This document shows positions 33,507 through 42,569 of a stretch of DNA of 64,000 nt, one piece after another. The position numbers and the translations under genes were made by a program. Positions within the stretch are counted from its first letter, which is position 1. Each line of letters begins with the position of its first letter. The notes below the pieces were generated by a model. It did not search any database. It was given only the letters and a program-made list of their open reading frames with translations, and had not been told where the DNA came from. The stretch lies in NCBI GenBank assembly GCA_044235645.1, contig JBIIHQ010000011.1, forward strand, positions 23,740 to 87,739, in the 5' to 3' direction. The DNA is from OMIW01 sp044235645 (lineage in GTDB: Bacteria > Bdellovibrionota_C > UBA2361 > OMIW01).

Positions 33507-34583
33507 CTAAGCAACATCTATCTCGGGACACAGATATACATCCTGAATCGCGTTCAGCAATTCAACCCCATCTCTCATCGGTTTCTGGAAAGCCTTGCGA
33601 CCTGAGATAAGTCCCATACCTCCGGCGCGCTTATTGATGATCGCCGTCTTAAGAGCTTCCTTCAGATCGTTTTGCCCGGAGCCTCCCCCCGAGCTAATCA
33701 AACCAACCCGTCCGCTGAACCCATTAACAACCTGATACCTCGTGAGGTCAATTGGATGGTCGGATGCAAGCTCGGAGTACATACGCTCATCGAGTTTGCC
33801 GTAGCTGGAGTCTCCGCTATTGAGGGCCTTAAAGCCGCCATTTGTTTCCGGAAGCTTCTGCTTGACGATATCTGCCTCGATTGTGGCCCCGAGGTGATTC
33901 GCCTGACCGGTAAGATCAGCCGAGGTTTCGTGATTGATGCCGTTCACCTTGAAACCATTATTGCGGACGTAGCACCAGAGAATCGTTGCCATGCCCAGCT
34001 CGTGGGCAGCAGCGAAGGCGAGGGAAACCTCCTGAATCTGACGGGTTGATTCCGATGAACCAAAGTAGACGGTGGCGCCGATCGCAACGCACCCCATATT
34101 CCAAGCTTCCTTGACCCGAGCGAACATCACTTGATCGAACTTGTTGGGATAAGTGAGGAGTTCGTTATGGTTTATCTTGAGAATCAGGGGGATTTTGTGG
34201 GCGTAAGCCCGCGCTACAACACCCAACGCCCCGTACGTCGTGGCACACCCGTTACACCCCCCCTCAATCGCAAGGCGCACGATATTCTCTGGGTCAAAGT
34301 ACGCGGGGTTCTTCGCAAAAGAGGCTCCGGCTGAGTGCTCGATCCCCTGATCCACCGGCAGAATCGAGACATACCCAGTACCAGCAAGGCGACCATTCAT
34401 CAGAAGCGACTGGAGGGACATAAGCACCCGGGGGCTTCTGTCGGAGCGCGACCATACCCGATCAATAAAGTCGGGTCCCGGAAGGGAAAGATTTGTTTTC
34501 GATATGGTTCGACAGTGGTGAGAGAGTAGTCCATCAAAGTCACTCCCAACCGCCGCCTCAATCTTTCCGAAAAGTGTGCTCAT
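33507..34583 (-). CDS. fbaB: Class I fructose-bisphosphate aldolase, DhnA type
   Basis: The 358-residue protein is a DhnA/FbaB-type aldolase that cleaves fructose-1,6-bisphosphate to triose phosphates through a Schiff base. Key stretches: ILPVDQGIEHSAG near residue 79 (early catalytic Asp), LILKINHNELLTYP near 128, VAIGATVYFGSS near 166, LWCYVRNNGFK near 196, and the phosphate loop LISSGGGSGQNDLKE near 293 and GGMGLISGRKAFQKP near 319. The Schiff-base Lys is likely in the ADIVKQKLP stretch near 233. ATG at 34583 is preferred since AGGAGG lies 6 bases before it; GTG 34607 would add eight residues. It stands alone. Confidence 0.9.
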   Translation of the reverse strand: MSTLFGKIEAAVGSDFDGLLSHHCRTISKTNLSLPGPDFIDRVWSRSDRSPRVLMSLQSLLMNGRLAGTGYVSILPVDQGIEHSAGASFAKNPAYFDPENIVRLAIEGGCNGCATTYGALGVVARAYAHKIPLILKINHNELLTYPNKFDQVMFARVKEAWNMGCVAIGATVYFGSSESTRQIQEVSLAFAAAHELGMATILWCYVRNNGFKVNGINHETSADLTGQANHLGATIEADIVKQKLPETNGGFKALNSGDSSYGKLDERMYSELASDHPIDLTRYQVVNGFSGRVGLISSGGGSGQNDLKEALKTAIINKRAGGMGLISGRKAFQKPMRDGVELLNAIQDVYLCPEIDVA

Positions 34584-34919
34584 GCCCTTCCTCCTAAATT
34601 TTCTCACCTCCCTCTCGGGGGAGATCTCCTCTTTCGATCGCCTTGGACTGCTCTCGATTACCGCTTTCGTGCGCTGATACGCCTGTCACCGAGTGGACCC
34701 CCTATCAGTTCGCGCTGACATTGGCCAGTAAAACCACGGTTCTGACCATACCCCCGTAGTGGGCGAACTGTATAGCATCGGTAACCATTTAATGGCAATC
34801 AGTACGGTTTCTCTGGTCTTGAGCCGTGGGTGTCGGTACTATTCGGTGTTGACCGCAACCGCCATCGGCACCAGCTGTCATTACCGAGCCCTTCACGTCA
34901 TCACATCGTCCGGTACCGT
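34584..34919. other. Divergent region between aldolase and the M16 operon
   Basis: About 335 bases hold the ribosome site of the aldolase gene near 34590 and, presumably, promoters for both directions. I see no clear promoter pair, repeat or RNA element; the start of the plus-strand operon is itself uncertain (GTG 34830 or ATG 34920). Confidence 0.3.
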
Positions 34920-36191
34920 ATGTCAAAAGCAATCATAGAAACCCTCGCGAACGGCCTGACCGTAATCGTCGAACCAATGCTTCATCTCCGTTCGGTTGCA
35001 TACGACCTTTCGATCCCAGGAGGGGAACTGCTCGACCTTGAGGGACAAGTTGGAGGCGGCTCAATCACTCAGGAGTTGGTCACCAGGGGAGCAGCAGGAA
35101 TCGGGGCGTTTGAGCTTTCAAACAGATTCGACGAAGCGGGTATTTCGCACGGCGAGGGTGCCGGATTCGATAGAGTATCGTTTACTGGGGCGTGCCTTCC
35201 CACATCACTGCGCACCGGTCTCGGATTGATTGCAGACATGGTGATGCGACCAACGCTGGATGAAGCGGAGGTTGCGAGTATCAAGGCAGTGATGGTGCAG
35301 GACATTTCCTCCATTCCGGATAGCCCATCCCGTCATGCATCACTTGCCTTCGAGCAAGAATACTTTTCCCCCCCGTTTAATCGACCATCGTGCGGAAGGC
35401 TGGCTGACATCGAAGAGTTCACTGGAGGAGGGGCGCGCGCAACCTGGGAGAGACTTTATCGCCCCGATGGAGCTTGTCTCTCGATAGCGGGTAATATTGA
35501 TCCGTCCGAGGTCATCTCGGATGTAAAACAACTTTTCGCAGATTGGAGAGGAACGGCGGGCGTTCTTCCCCGAGACGCCGAATTGCAATCTGGGAGGGCG
35601 TACTTTGTGCCATCCCCCTCTGAGCAGGTGCAGATTGTGCTCGGCTATCCCTCGGCTCCTTTTCTCAGTGAGCACTACTACGCAGCGCGGGTCGTCAACG
35701 TGGTCCTTTCAGGGGGAATGTTTGGGCGGCTCTTCGTCGAGGTTCGGGAAAAGCGGGGCCTTTGCTATTCAGTACACTCCAGTCATATCGGTCAGAGGGA
35801 GTTTGGATACGTGAGAGCATATGCAGGAACGACTCCTGATAGAGCAAAGACGACCCTCGAGGTGATGACTTCGGAGCTTGGGCGGGTTGAGGGCACGGTA
35901 TCAGCAGAAGAGCTTGAGCGTGCGAAAGGAAATCTCCGCGCATCGCTTGTTATGGGGCTTGAGTCACCCATCTCGCGAGCTTCGGCGAATCTCAGCGAAT
36001 GGTGGATGAAGCGACGAGTAAGGTCTATTGAGGAGATAGAAGCAGCGGTCGATCGCGTAGATGAAGGAGCAATTGATCGCTATGTGGCAACCTTCTCCCC
36101 GGCGGCAGCATCGGTGCTCACGCTTGGGCCAGAACCTCTCCTTCCCGATTCCGCTGAGGTAACTCTCGGGGCAATGCTCGGGGTCGCTTGA
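34920..36191 (+). CDS. M16-family peptidase homologue lacking the zinc motif
   Basis: The 423-residue protein has the M16 fold: ETLANGLTVIVEPMLHLRSV at the start, two similar halves, LVIADMVMRPTLDEAEV-like segments near 100 and the R/Y motif EVREKRGLCYSVHSSHIG near 273 that is typical of M16 C-terminal domains. The HxxEH zinc motif, expected near residue 52, reads ITQELV instead, so it should be inactive. Directly downstream lies an M16 with the full motif, as in MPP alpha/beta or other bacterial M16B pairs. The start is likely ATG 34920 with no clear ribosome site; GTG 34830 is in frame. Confidence 0.82.
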   Translation: MSKAIIETLANGLTVIVEPMLHLRSVAYDLSIPGGELLDLEGQVGGGSITQELVTRGAAGIGAFELSNRFDEAGISHGEGAGFDRVSFTGACLPTSLRTGLGLIADMVMRPTLDEAEVASIKAVMVQDISSIPDSPSRHASLAFEQEYFSPPFNRPSCGRLADIEEFTGGGARATWERLYRPDGACLSIAGNIDPSEVISDVKQLFADWRGTAGVLPRDAELQSGRAYFVPSPSEQVQIVLGYPSAPFLSEHYYAARVVNVVLSGGMFGRLFVEVREKRGLCYSVHSSHIGQREFGYVRAYAGTTPDRAKTTLEVMTSELGRVEGTVSAEELERAKGNLRASLVMGLESPISRASANLSEWWMKRRVRSIEEIEAAVDRVDEGAIDRYVATFSPAAASVLTLGPEPLLPDSAEVTLGAMLGVA

Positions 36192-36240
36192 TAAGATAGG
36201 GGGCTATGTGCGGGAGCAGCACTGCTGATTTTTTCCAGTG

Positions 36241-37554
36241 ATGAGGCTTCACAATTTACTATCGGCTCAAAAAGAAAGATGGAAAAAAATGGCAGACATT
36301 ACGAAACCATCATTTGGTAAATCATCTACGAGGCAATCATCGGGTCACTTTCGCTCTCATACCCTCCACAACGGACTTGTGATTTTGGGTGAGGTTAGTC
36401 CCTTGGCGGAGACTGCGGCAGTCGGCTTTTTCGTAAAGACAGGTTCTCGTGATGAGTATCCGCATGAGTCGGGGGTTTCGCATTTCCTCGAGCACATGAT
36501 GTTCAAGGGCACTCCACGCAGGACCTCGCTCGATATTACGTATGAGCTTGGAAACATCGCAGCGAGAGCCAATGCATTCACATCAGAAGAGTGCACCGTC
36601 TACTACGGCGGTATAGTCCCATCGTTCTTCAAGAGAATGCAGGATCTGTTGTGCGACATGCTCCGCCCCTCGCTCGATCCCGAGGAATTTACGATGGAAA
36701 AGAAGGTTATCCTTGAGGAGATAGCGCTCTATCTTGACCGCCCCTCGTTTTTTCTTCACGAAAGGGCTCAGGAGGATTTTTATCGAGGTCACACCGCAGG
36801 TAATTCAGTGCTCGGAACGCGAGAGTCTATATCGGCACTTTCGCGGGATGACATGTATCATTACTTTGAGCGGCGGTACGTGCCGAATAATATGGTGCTC
36901 GCAGCTGCAGGGAACTTCGATTGGCATGCCTTTATCGACGATGCCGAGCGTTTGTGCGGAGGGTGGGCTCCTGCTGAGGCTGCTCGCGAGACTCCTCGCC
37001 ACTCCCCACCCGCCGGATTGGTCACCCTGAGTCGGCCAAATCTTAAGCAGGCCTACCTTGTTTTGATGTGTCCGAGTGCGAGTCTTCAGGATAATGAGCG
37101 TTTCTCCCTCGCGATTCTTGCATCCCTCTTGACGTCGGGCTCTTTGCGGGGGGCGTATTGGCGTATTGTTCATACCGGGATTGCTGAGTCTGCGTGGGCC
37201 GATCTGACGGAGCGAGATGGATGTGGATCGTTTGAGCTCGGTCTGTGTGGAGAGCCCGAGGCACTCGAGACGGCGCGAGAGCTTCTTCTCGAGGTTGCTG
37301 CCAATCCTGAGCAGATTGATGAGAGTGATCTCGAGCGGACGAAGACCCGGGCAATTGCGCGGATGGTGTTGCATGATGAGCTCCCGATGGGGAGAATGAT
37401 GGATATTGGTCTCAGCTATCTTGCCCGAGGAAAAGCACGTACCCTCGACGAGGCGATTGCTGAGATATCGTCGGTGACGGTTCGATCGATTCAGGAAGCT
37501 CTCGAGCGATTCCCCCTGAGAAACTGGCGAGAGTATCGGTTGATGCCGGAGTAG
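36241..37554 (+). CDS. M16-family zinc metallopeptidase (active subunit)
   Basis: The 437-residue protein has the inverted zinc motif HFLEHMMFKGTPRRT near residue 82 (HxxEH) with the distal Glu in LGNIAARANAFTSEECTVYY, and the M16 segment KKVILEEIALYLDRP near 142. The second half carries the inactive repeat and SGSLRGAYWRIVH, where the usual R-x-x-R-x-x-Y is altered. It likely works with the inactive partner encoded upstream; a processing role is inferred from the family. Starts: GTG 36238, ATG 36241 or ATG 36289 are all in frame; the last gives MADITKPSFGK. Confidence 0.87.
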   Translation: MRLHNLLSAQKERWKKMADITKPSFGKSSTRQSSGHFRSHTLHNGLVILGEVSPLAETAAVGFFVKTGSRDEYPHESGVSHFLEHMMFKGTPRRTSLDITYELGNIAARANAFTSEECTVYYGGIVPSFFKRMQDLLCDMLRPSLDPEEFTMEKKVILEEIALYLDRPSFFLHERAQEDFYRGHTAGNSVLGTRESISALSRDDMYHYFERRYVPNNMVLAAAGNFDWHAFIDDAERLCGGWAPAEAARETPRHSPPAGLVTLSRPNLKQAYLVLMCPSASLQDNERFSLAILASLLTSGSLRGAYWRIVHTGIAESAWADLTERDGCGSFELGLCGEPEALETARELLLEVAANPEQIDESDLERTKTRAIARMVLHDELPMGRMMDIGLSYLARGKARTLDEAIAEISSVTVRSIQEALERFPLRNWREYRLMPE

Positions 37555-37644
37555 GTATTGGAGCGAGCGGACGGGGCGGCACAGTGGAAAACATTCGTGG
37601 GCATGAGAGTCCCCACGCACGACACATATGGAGGATGGGAGAAC

Positions 37645-38304
37645 ATGGCAGTAAGTGATGGGCCACCGCGCCAGGGATATCGGGCGGCAGCCCCTAGTAA
37701 TAACGCGCGTCATGAAGTGACTGAACGAGTTCATGGCGAAGAGTCAGCCCCTGAAGAAGGGTGGGACTCGGAGCGATTCCGTGAGGGGGATGAAGATATG
37801 GAGCCCTCTCACGAAGAAAATGGGGGAAGCCTTCTTGATGCCGCCGAGGATGATGACGATGGCTCAGACGACGATGTTGAAACCATCGATCATGAGAGCG
37901 ATGATGTCGAGCAGGGACCAGCCGAGGCGGAGGAGGAGATTGAAGAGCCACCGCCTCCTCGCCGTGGTCCAGAGGTAAACTCAGTCCAGGATCTTATCGC
38001 GACCCTTCCAAACTGGGCCCGTCAAAACGCCGATCTGCTACGCTCGCACCTGACGGGTATCGTTGCACTCGTCACAACCGATCCCAGCCGATCCTACCGG
38101 ATTGATTGGAGCGGTGAGCGGCTCGTGGTCGAGGCGGGTGATAACCCGAACGCAGACTGTCGAGTAGTGCTCTCTCAAGGGGATCTGATGAGGGTCGTCC
38201 GTGGGGATCTTAATCCGCAGATAGCGATGCTATCGGGTCGGATCAGAGCGACTGGAAATCCCGAAATGGCAATGTATCTGTTTAATCTGATCGTTCGGCG
38301 ATAG
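37645..38304 (+). CDS. SCP2-like sterol-carrier domain protein with acidic N terminus
   Basis: Residues about 120-219 resemble the SCP2 fold: LLRSHLTGIVALVTTDPS, RIDWSGERLVVEAGDNP, VVLSQGDLMRVVRGDLNP and IAMLSGRIRATGNPEMAMYL, which match the usual order and the closing GKLKIKGD-like segment. SCP2 domains bind lipids. Residues about 1-115 are highly acidic and low complexity (DDDDGSDDDVETIDHES) and likely disordered. ATG at 37645 is supported by GGATGGGAG upstream; TTG 37558 and ATG 37603 are in-frame alternatives. It sits between the M16 pair and an aminotransferase in one likely transcript. Confidence 0.72.
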   Translation: MAVSDGPPRQGYRAAAPSNNARHEVTERVHGEESAPEEGWDSERFREGDEDMEPSHEENGGSLLDAAEDDDDGSDDDVETIDHESDDVEQGPAEAEEEIEEPPPPRRGPEVNSVQDLIATLPNWARQNADLLRSHLTGIVALVTTDPSRSYRIDWSGERLVVEAGDNPNADCRVVLSQGDLMRVVRGDLNPQIAMLSGRIRATGNPEMAMYLFNLIVRR

Positions 38305-38379
38305 TGAGCGCTAGGCGAGGTTCCCGTGAATTTAACTTTGGTGCGTTATTAATCTCGCACTCTTATCCGGTTGTGAACG

Positions 38380-39531
38380 ATGATTGCAAGTCTTGACGGA
38401 ATATCGTGGGGACAGGGGGCGTTCGGTATTCAAACAGAGAAGGCCCGCCTTCTCGCCACCGGCCGGGTGGTGTGCGACCTTTCGATGGTCAATCCCGATA
38501 TTCCACCGCCTCGTTTTCTGATCGATAAGTTATGCGAAGCCTCTGTGAAGGGGGTTAATCATCGATACGCGGTTTCTCGTGGGGTGAGAAAGCTGCGCGA
38601 GGCCCTGACTGACCGATACCACCATTCGTTCGGCGTTTCTCTTTCACCCGAAAGCGATGTGTGTGTGACCCTCGGAAGCAAGGATGCACTCACACAGATA
38701 GCTCTCGTTCTTCTCAAACCGGGGGATGAAATACTGGTCGGTGAGCCGACGTATGCGGCTTTTCGGTTTGTCGCTGAGTACGCCGGATTAGTCGTCAGGA
38801 CTTTTCCCCTCTCGTATGATCAGGGGGAGATGGCAGCATCAATTGAGGCGGTACTTGCTGCTCACCCAATACGAGCAGTCTTTTTGAATTTTCCGAATAA
38901 TCCGACCGGCCAGACAGTCGCGCCAGAGTTTTACCGCGCTGTCCTCACCAATGCACGTCGAACTAATACCCTCGTGGTGAATGATTTTGTGTACGGGGAG
39001 ATGACGTATTCTGGCACCCCGGCGGTTAGTCTTCTCAAGGTTGCCGAACCTGGCGATGCGGTGCTTGAAACCTTTAGTTTATCGAAGGCATTCAGTGTCC
39101 CAGGATGGCGAGTTGGCGCCGTCCTGGGGGCGAGTAGATTGGTGCGGGAGATCGCCGTTGCAAAGTCACGGGTTGATTACGGGCTCTTTTTACCGATTCA
39201 GATCGCTGCGGCTGCCGCCCTCACCTCACCCGAGCCGTTCGTACGTCAGATCACGGAACAGTACCGAAATCGCGCCGAGGTGCTCACACGAGTACTCCAG
39301 GGAGCAGGTTGGAGGGTAGTTGCTCCAGAGGCAGGTGCATCGGTATGGGCGCAAATACCTGAACGGTTCCTTGCACAGGGTAGTGACACAATCGTCCGTC
39401 GATTGGTGTCGGGTGGTTTGGTCACGACGAGCGAGACCTTCTTTGGTGCGGACCGCCGCGGATTTATCCGGTTTGCGCTCGTTGCGAGTGAGGATCGATT
39501 GCTCCAGTTGGCGGAGGTTCTCCGATTATGA
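38380..39531 (+). CDS. PLP-dependent class I/II aminotransferase
   Basis: The 383-residue protein has the fold type I aminotransferase pattern: YAVSRGVRKLREALTDRY near residue 67, TLGSKDALTQIALVLLKPGD near 103, PTYAAFRF near 129, FLNFPNNPTGQTV near 169 (cofactor-binding Asn), VVNDFVYGEMTY near 204 and FSLSKAFSVPGWRVGAVLG near 231, where Lys holds PLP, then RRGFIRFAL near 362 with the substrate Arg. It belongs to the AlaC/aspartate aminotransferase group. It may supply the missing transamination of the DAP or histidine pathways, but this is only inference. Its stop overlaps the next reading frame as ATGA. Confidence 0.85.
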   Translation: MIASLDGISWGQGAFGIQTEKARLLATGRVVCDLSMVNPDIPPPRFLIDKLCEASVKGVNHRYAVSRGVRKLREALTDRYHHSFGVSLSPESDVCVTLGSKDALTQIALVLLKPGDEILVGEPTYAAFRFVAEYAGLVVRTFPLSYDQGEMAASIEAVLAAHPIRAVFLNFPNNPTGQTVAPEFYRAVLTNARRTNTLVVNDFVYGEMTYSGTPAVSLLKVAEPGDAVLETFSLSKAFSVPGWRVGAVLGASRLVREIAVAKSRVDYGLFLPIQIAAAAALTSPEPFVRQITEQYRNRAEVLTRVLQGAGWRVVAPEAGASVWAQIPERFLAQGSDTIVRRLVSGGLVTTSETFFGADRRGFIRFALVASEDRLLQLAEVLRL

Positions 39532-39581
39532 TGGTGCCACCTCTTCCCATGTCCTTAGTGGTGGTGTCAGGTGGTCGTGCG

Positions 39582-40844
39582 ATGAGCCGCACGCTGGTAA
39601 CCGCTGCCCTCGTGGGCTTGTCTATTGGTATCCTTCTGGTATCCAACTCAGCTTCCGCCGGGGACAAACCAGCAGGTAAGACATCGGGGGAGCCGACTCC
39701 TCCCTCGATAACCTCTGTACCCCCAAAGGAGACCGCGATTAGTGGGGGAACTGACCAGATCGAGGGGTGTCGTCGAGGTGTTGAATTGACCGTCTCAGGG
39801 GTGAATGCTGCGTCAGAGCAGGAGCAAGAGCGGCTTTACTCAGAGGCTATTAGTGGGTGCTCAGCGATTCCGGAGGCTCACTACAATCGAGCAGTCCTGT
39901 ATCGTCGGCAAGGAAAACGTGAAATTGCTTTGACCGACCTCGCTCGGGCTCTTGAATTGCGTGATGATGATCGATTTCGGGTCGCTCGTGGACTTGTTTA
40001 CGATGATCTGGGCCAGTACGACGCTGCGCGTTCCGACTATCGAGCGGTGCTTGGTCGAAACCCCCGAGATGCTGCGGCACTTATTGGCCTTGCGAAGATT
40101 CTAGAGAAACAGGGAGATCGGGCACAAGCAATTGAGACTCTTGAGCGGGGAAGGGATGCTGACCCTAACAGCGCACTTATACGGCTTAATCTCGGAATTA
40201 TCTACGAGCTCGCGGGAAGAATGTACGATGCCGGAGGAGAGTACGCTCGTGCGACGGAGCTCGATGCGCTCAACGGTGAGGCATGGTACCGCAGTGGCCT
40301 CATTCAGATGCATCGAGGCGAGACAAAAAGAGCGATACCCCTCTTTGAACAGGCAATTGCGGCGGGTGGGTTGATCGAGGCTCCCTCCCGTGCGACCCTC
40401 GCTCGGCTCTATCGTCAGACTCGGCTATTCGACAAGGCTGAGTTAATTCTTCGTCGCGGACTCGAGCGATCACCTGATGATCGAGATCTTCAGAGAGAAT
40501 TAATTCTTGTCCTCGCTGATGACGAACAATTTGAAAAGGTTATTGAGCTTGCCGGAGCGATGCTCCTTCGGGAGCCGAGGCAGGCATCAATACTCCTTGT
40601 AAAGGGGTCAGCCGAGAGACATCTTGGACGACTCAAAGCAGCGGAGGATTCGTTGCGTGCATCGGCCGAGCTCGAGAACGAAAATCCGCTCGTCCATTAT
40701 GAGCTTGCGCTCCTCCTGCGTACGCTCGGAAAGGCTGACGAAGCTGCACGCCACGCTGAGCTTTCAAAGACGTTGCAGGCGCAGGAGTTTCATGCAGGCT
40801 CGTCTGCTTCGGATGATGATACGCGGGTGATAAAGGCGGAGTAG
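39582..40844 (+). CDS. Exported TPR-repeat protein
   Basis: From ATG 39582 the product is 420 residues, with signal peptide TLVTAALVGLSIGILLVSN (residues 4-22) and cleavage likely after ASA. After a Pro/Thr-rich linker, it has about seven tetratricopeptide repeats, for example AHYNRAVLYRRQGKREIA, ALIGLAKILEKQGDRAQAIE, LIRLNLGIIYELAGRMYDAG and PLVHYELALLLRTLGKADEA. TPR proteins of this type scaffold periplasmic complexes. AGGTGG precedes the chosen ATG at 7 bases; ATG 39528, overlapping the aminotransferase stop, is the alternative. The C-terminal end is polar and short. Confidence 0.78.
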   Translation: MSRTLVTAALVGLSIGILLVSNSASAGDKPAGKTSGEPTPPSITSVPPKETAISGGTDQIEGCRRGVELTVSGVNAASEQEQERLYSEAISGCSAIPEAHYNRAVLYRRQGKREIALTDLARALELRDDDRFRVARGLVYDDLGQYDAARSDYRAVLGRNPRDAAALIGLAKILEKQGDRAQAIETLERGRDADPNSALIRLNLGIIYELAGRMYDAGGEYARATELDALNGEAWYRSGLIQMHRGETKRAIPLFEQAIAAGGLIEAPSRATLARLYRQTRLFDKAELILRRGLERSPDDRDLQRELILVLADDEQFEKVIELAGAMLLREPRQASILLVKGSAERHLGRLKAAEDSLRASAELENENPLVHYELALLLRTLGKADEAARHAELSKTLQAQEFHAGSSASDDDTRVIKAE

Positions 40845-40879
40845 ATGATCTGTCGCTGTGTGCGCAAAGAGGCGGGACA

Positions 40880-42406
40880 ATGTCATCCATCAATCAGGGG
40901 GGTACGTCTTCTACCGATTCACCCCGGGTAATTCCGCTCGAAGAAGCGTTCGGCTATTTGCCAGTACCCGGCGACCCGACGATCCGAATACCGGTCGTCG
41001 GCACCGAAAAAATTCGTGCTGGTTTCGATCCAGTGTGCCTTCAGCAAGCGATTGCCTCGCGAACTGCTCCCGGTGTTTCCGAGCTAATTCTCAATCCCGA
41101 CGCTCACGTCGGGTATGGAGCCCCGATCGGGTGCGTTCTCGTGTCGCCAACCCACGTCTACCCCGGTCCGGTTGGGGTCGATATCAAGTGTTCTATGAGT
41201 CTCCTTCAGCTTGATATTCCTGCGGAGGCAATCGCGGATCGGCCAATTCGTCGTGCCATAATTGATGCAATTACTGAACGGCTTCCAACTGGTCCCGGCA
41301 AGGGACAACGATCGGTCCCCAAGGCACGCCACATATCACGCAACGATGCTATGAAGGCGGTCGTTGAGGGTGCGACCGAAGAGGCATGCGCCGCCCTGGG
41401 GGTCCCGCCGTCATGGCGATTCCGGTGCGAGGATGCCGCTCACCGAGGACACGATGGAACATCGCTGTCGCTCCAGTCGCGCCTCACCGCGCTCATTGAT
41501 GCGGGCGAGCTTCCGTATCTTACCGAAAAACTCAGCCAGCTTGGCTCGTACGGTGGGGGAAATCACTTTGGTGAGTGTAGTACGGTCGAGATAGCTCCGA
41601 CCGAGAGTGCTCGTCGCACTGCATCGGTTTTTGGCCTGAAAGATGGTCATGTCGCCTTTCTTTCTCACTGTGGATCGCGAGGATTTGGGTACGCCCTTGC
41701 CTCCCGACAATTTCGGCTCCTTCAGGAGCATTTTAAGGCACGGGGAACTCCCTTTCCGGGAGGTGACAAGGAGCTTGTATACGCGCCGATTGGAACCCCC
41801 GAAGCGAACAGTTATCTCGACGACCTCGCACTCGGTGGAAATTTCGCAACGATGAACCATCTCGTCATCAATGCGCTCGTGCTTGAGGCCTTCCAGCAGG
41901 TATTCCCCGGAGTAACTGGATCATTAATCTATTTTATAAGTCATAATTTCGCTCGACAGGAGGAGTATCGCGGAACACTCTCCTGGATCCATCGCAAGGG
42001 TGCAACCAGAGCGTTTCCCGCGGGTCATCCAGGATTGCTCGACACTCCGTTTTTCGATGTCGGGCATCCGATCCTTCTGCCCGGTGACCCCCGTTCAGGC
42101 TCGATGGTGATGGTAGCCGAGCCAGGAGCAGAGAGGACATGTTTCAGCATAAATCACGGAGCGGGTCGCGCTCTCGGACGGCGAGCCGCGATCCGGTTGC
42201 TCGACCAACGTTCGGTTGATGCGGACCTTGATACCCGCGACATTCTCACCAACTGTCGCCACTATCCCCGCGATGAGGCTCCGGATGCCTATAAGTCGTT
42301 TGAGGAGGTAATTCGCTCGGTAGAAAAGGCACACCTTGCGTCACCAGTGGCGTTGTTGCGGGCTCGGTTTGTGATCAAGGACGCAGAGGAGGGGCGACGA
42401 CGGTAG
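40880..42406 (+). CDS. rtcB: RtcB-family RNA ligase
   Basis: RtcB seals 2',3'-cyclic phosphate to 5'-OH RNA ends with GTP and Mn. In the 508-residue protein the metal ligands are in place: PVGVDIKCSMSLL (Asp and Cys, near 96), GGGNHFGE (His, near 218), FLSHCGSRGFGY (His, near 257) and ISHNFARQEEY (His, near 353); SINHGAGRALGRR near 418 has the His that becomes guanylylated. The first motif differs from the usual D-I-G-C-G-M. The N-terminal ELILNPDAHVGYGAPIGCVL is also typical. It lies downstream of the M16-TPR run and lacks a neighbouring archease or RtcA gene. Confidence 0.88.
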   Translation: MSSINQGGTSSTDSPRVIPLEEAFGYLPVPGDPTIRIPVVGTEKIRAGFDPVCLQQAIASRTAPGVSELILNPDAHVGYGAPIGCVLVSPTHVYPGPVGVDIKCSMSLLQLDIPAEAIADRPIRRAIIDAITERLPTGPGKGQRSVPKARHISRNDAMKAVVEGATEEACAALGVPPSWRFRCEDAAHRGHDGTSLSLQSRLTALIDAGELPYLTEKLSQLGSYGGGNHFGECSTVEIAPTESARRTASVFGLKDGHVAFLSHCGSRGFGYALASRQFRLLQEHFKARGTPFPGGDKELVYAPIGTPEANSYLDDLALGGNFATMNHLVINALVLEAFQQVFPGVTGSLIYFISHNFARQEEYRGTLSWIHRKGATRAFPAGHPGLLDTPFFDVGHPILLPGDPRSGSMVMVAEPGAERTCFSINHGAGRALGRRAAIRLLDQRSVDADLDTRDILTNCRHYPRDEAPDAYKSFEEVIRSVEKAHLASPVALLRARFVIKDAEEGRRR

Positions 42407-42569
42407 CTGGTGGGGGCAAACGCCGGAGAGATCCTCCCCAGAACCTCGTGAGAGTAAGGCCTCTGTGGTGGGGGTTCCCCAGGGACACCCATAATGCACT
42501 CCTCTTTGACTGCGTTTGACTCCAATCGGTGCTCGTTGGTACCCTTCCCCAATTGATACGGTTTTTTCG

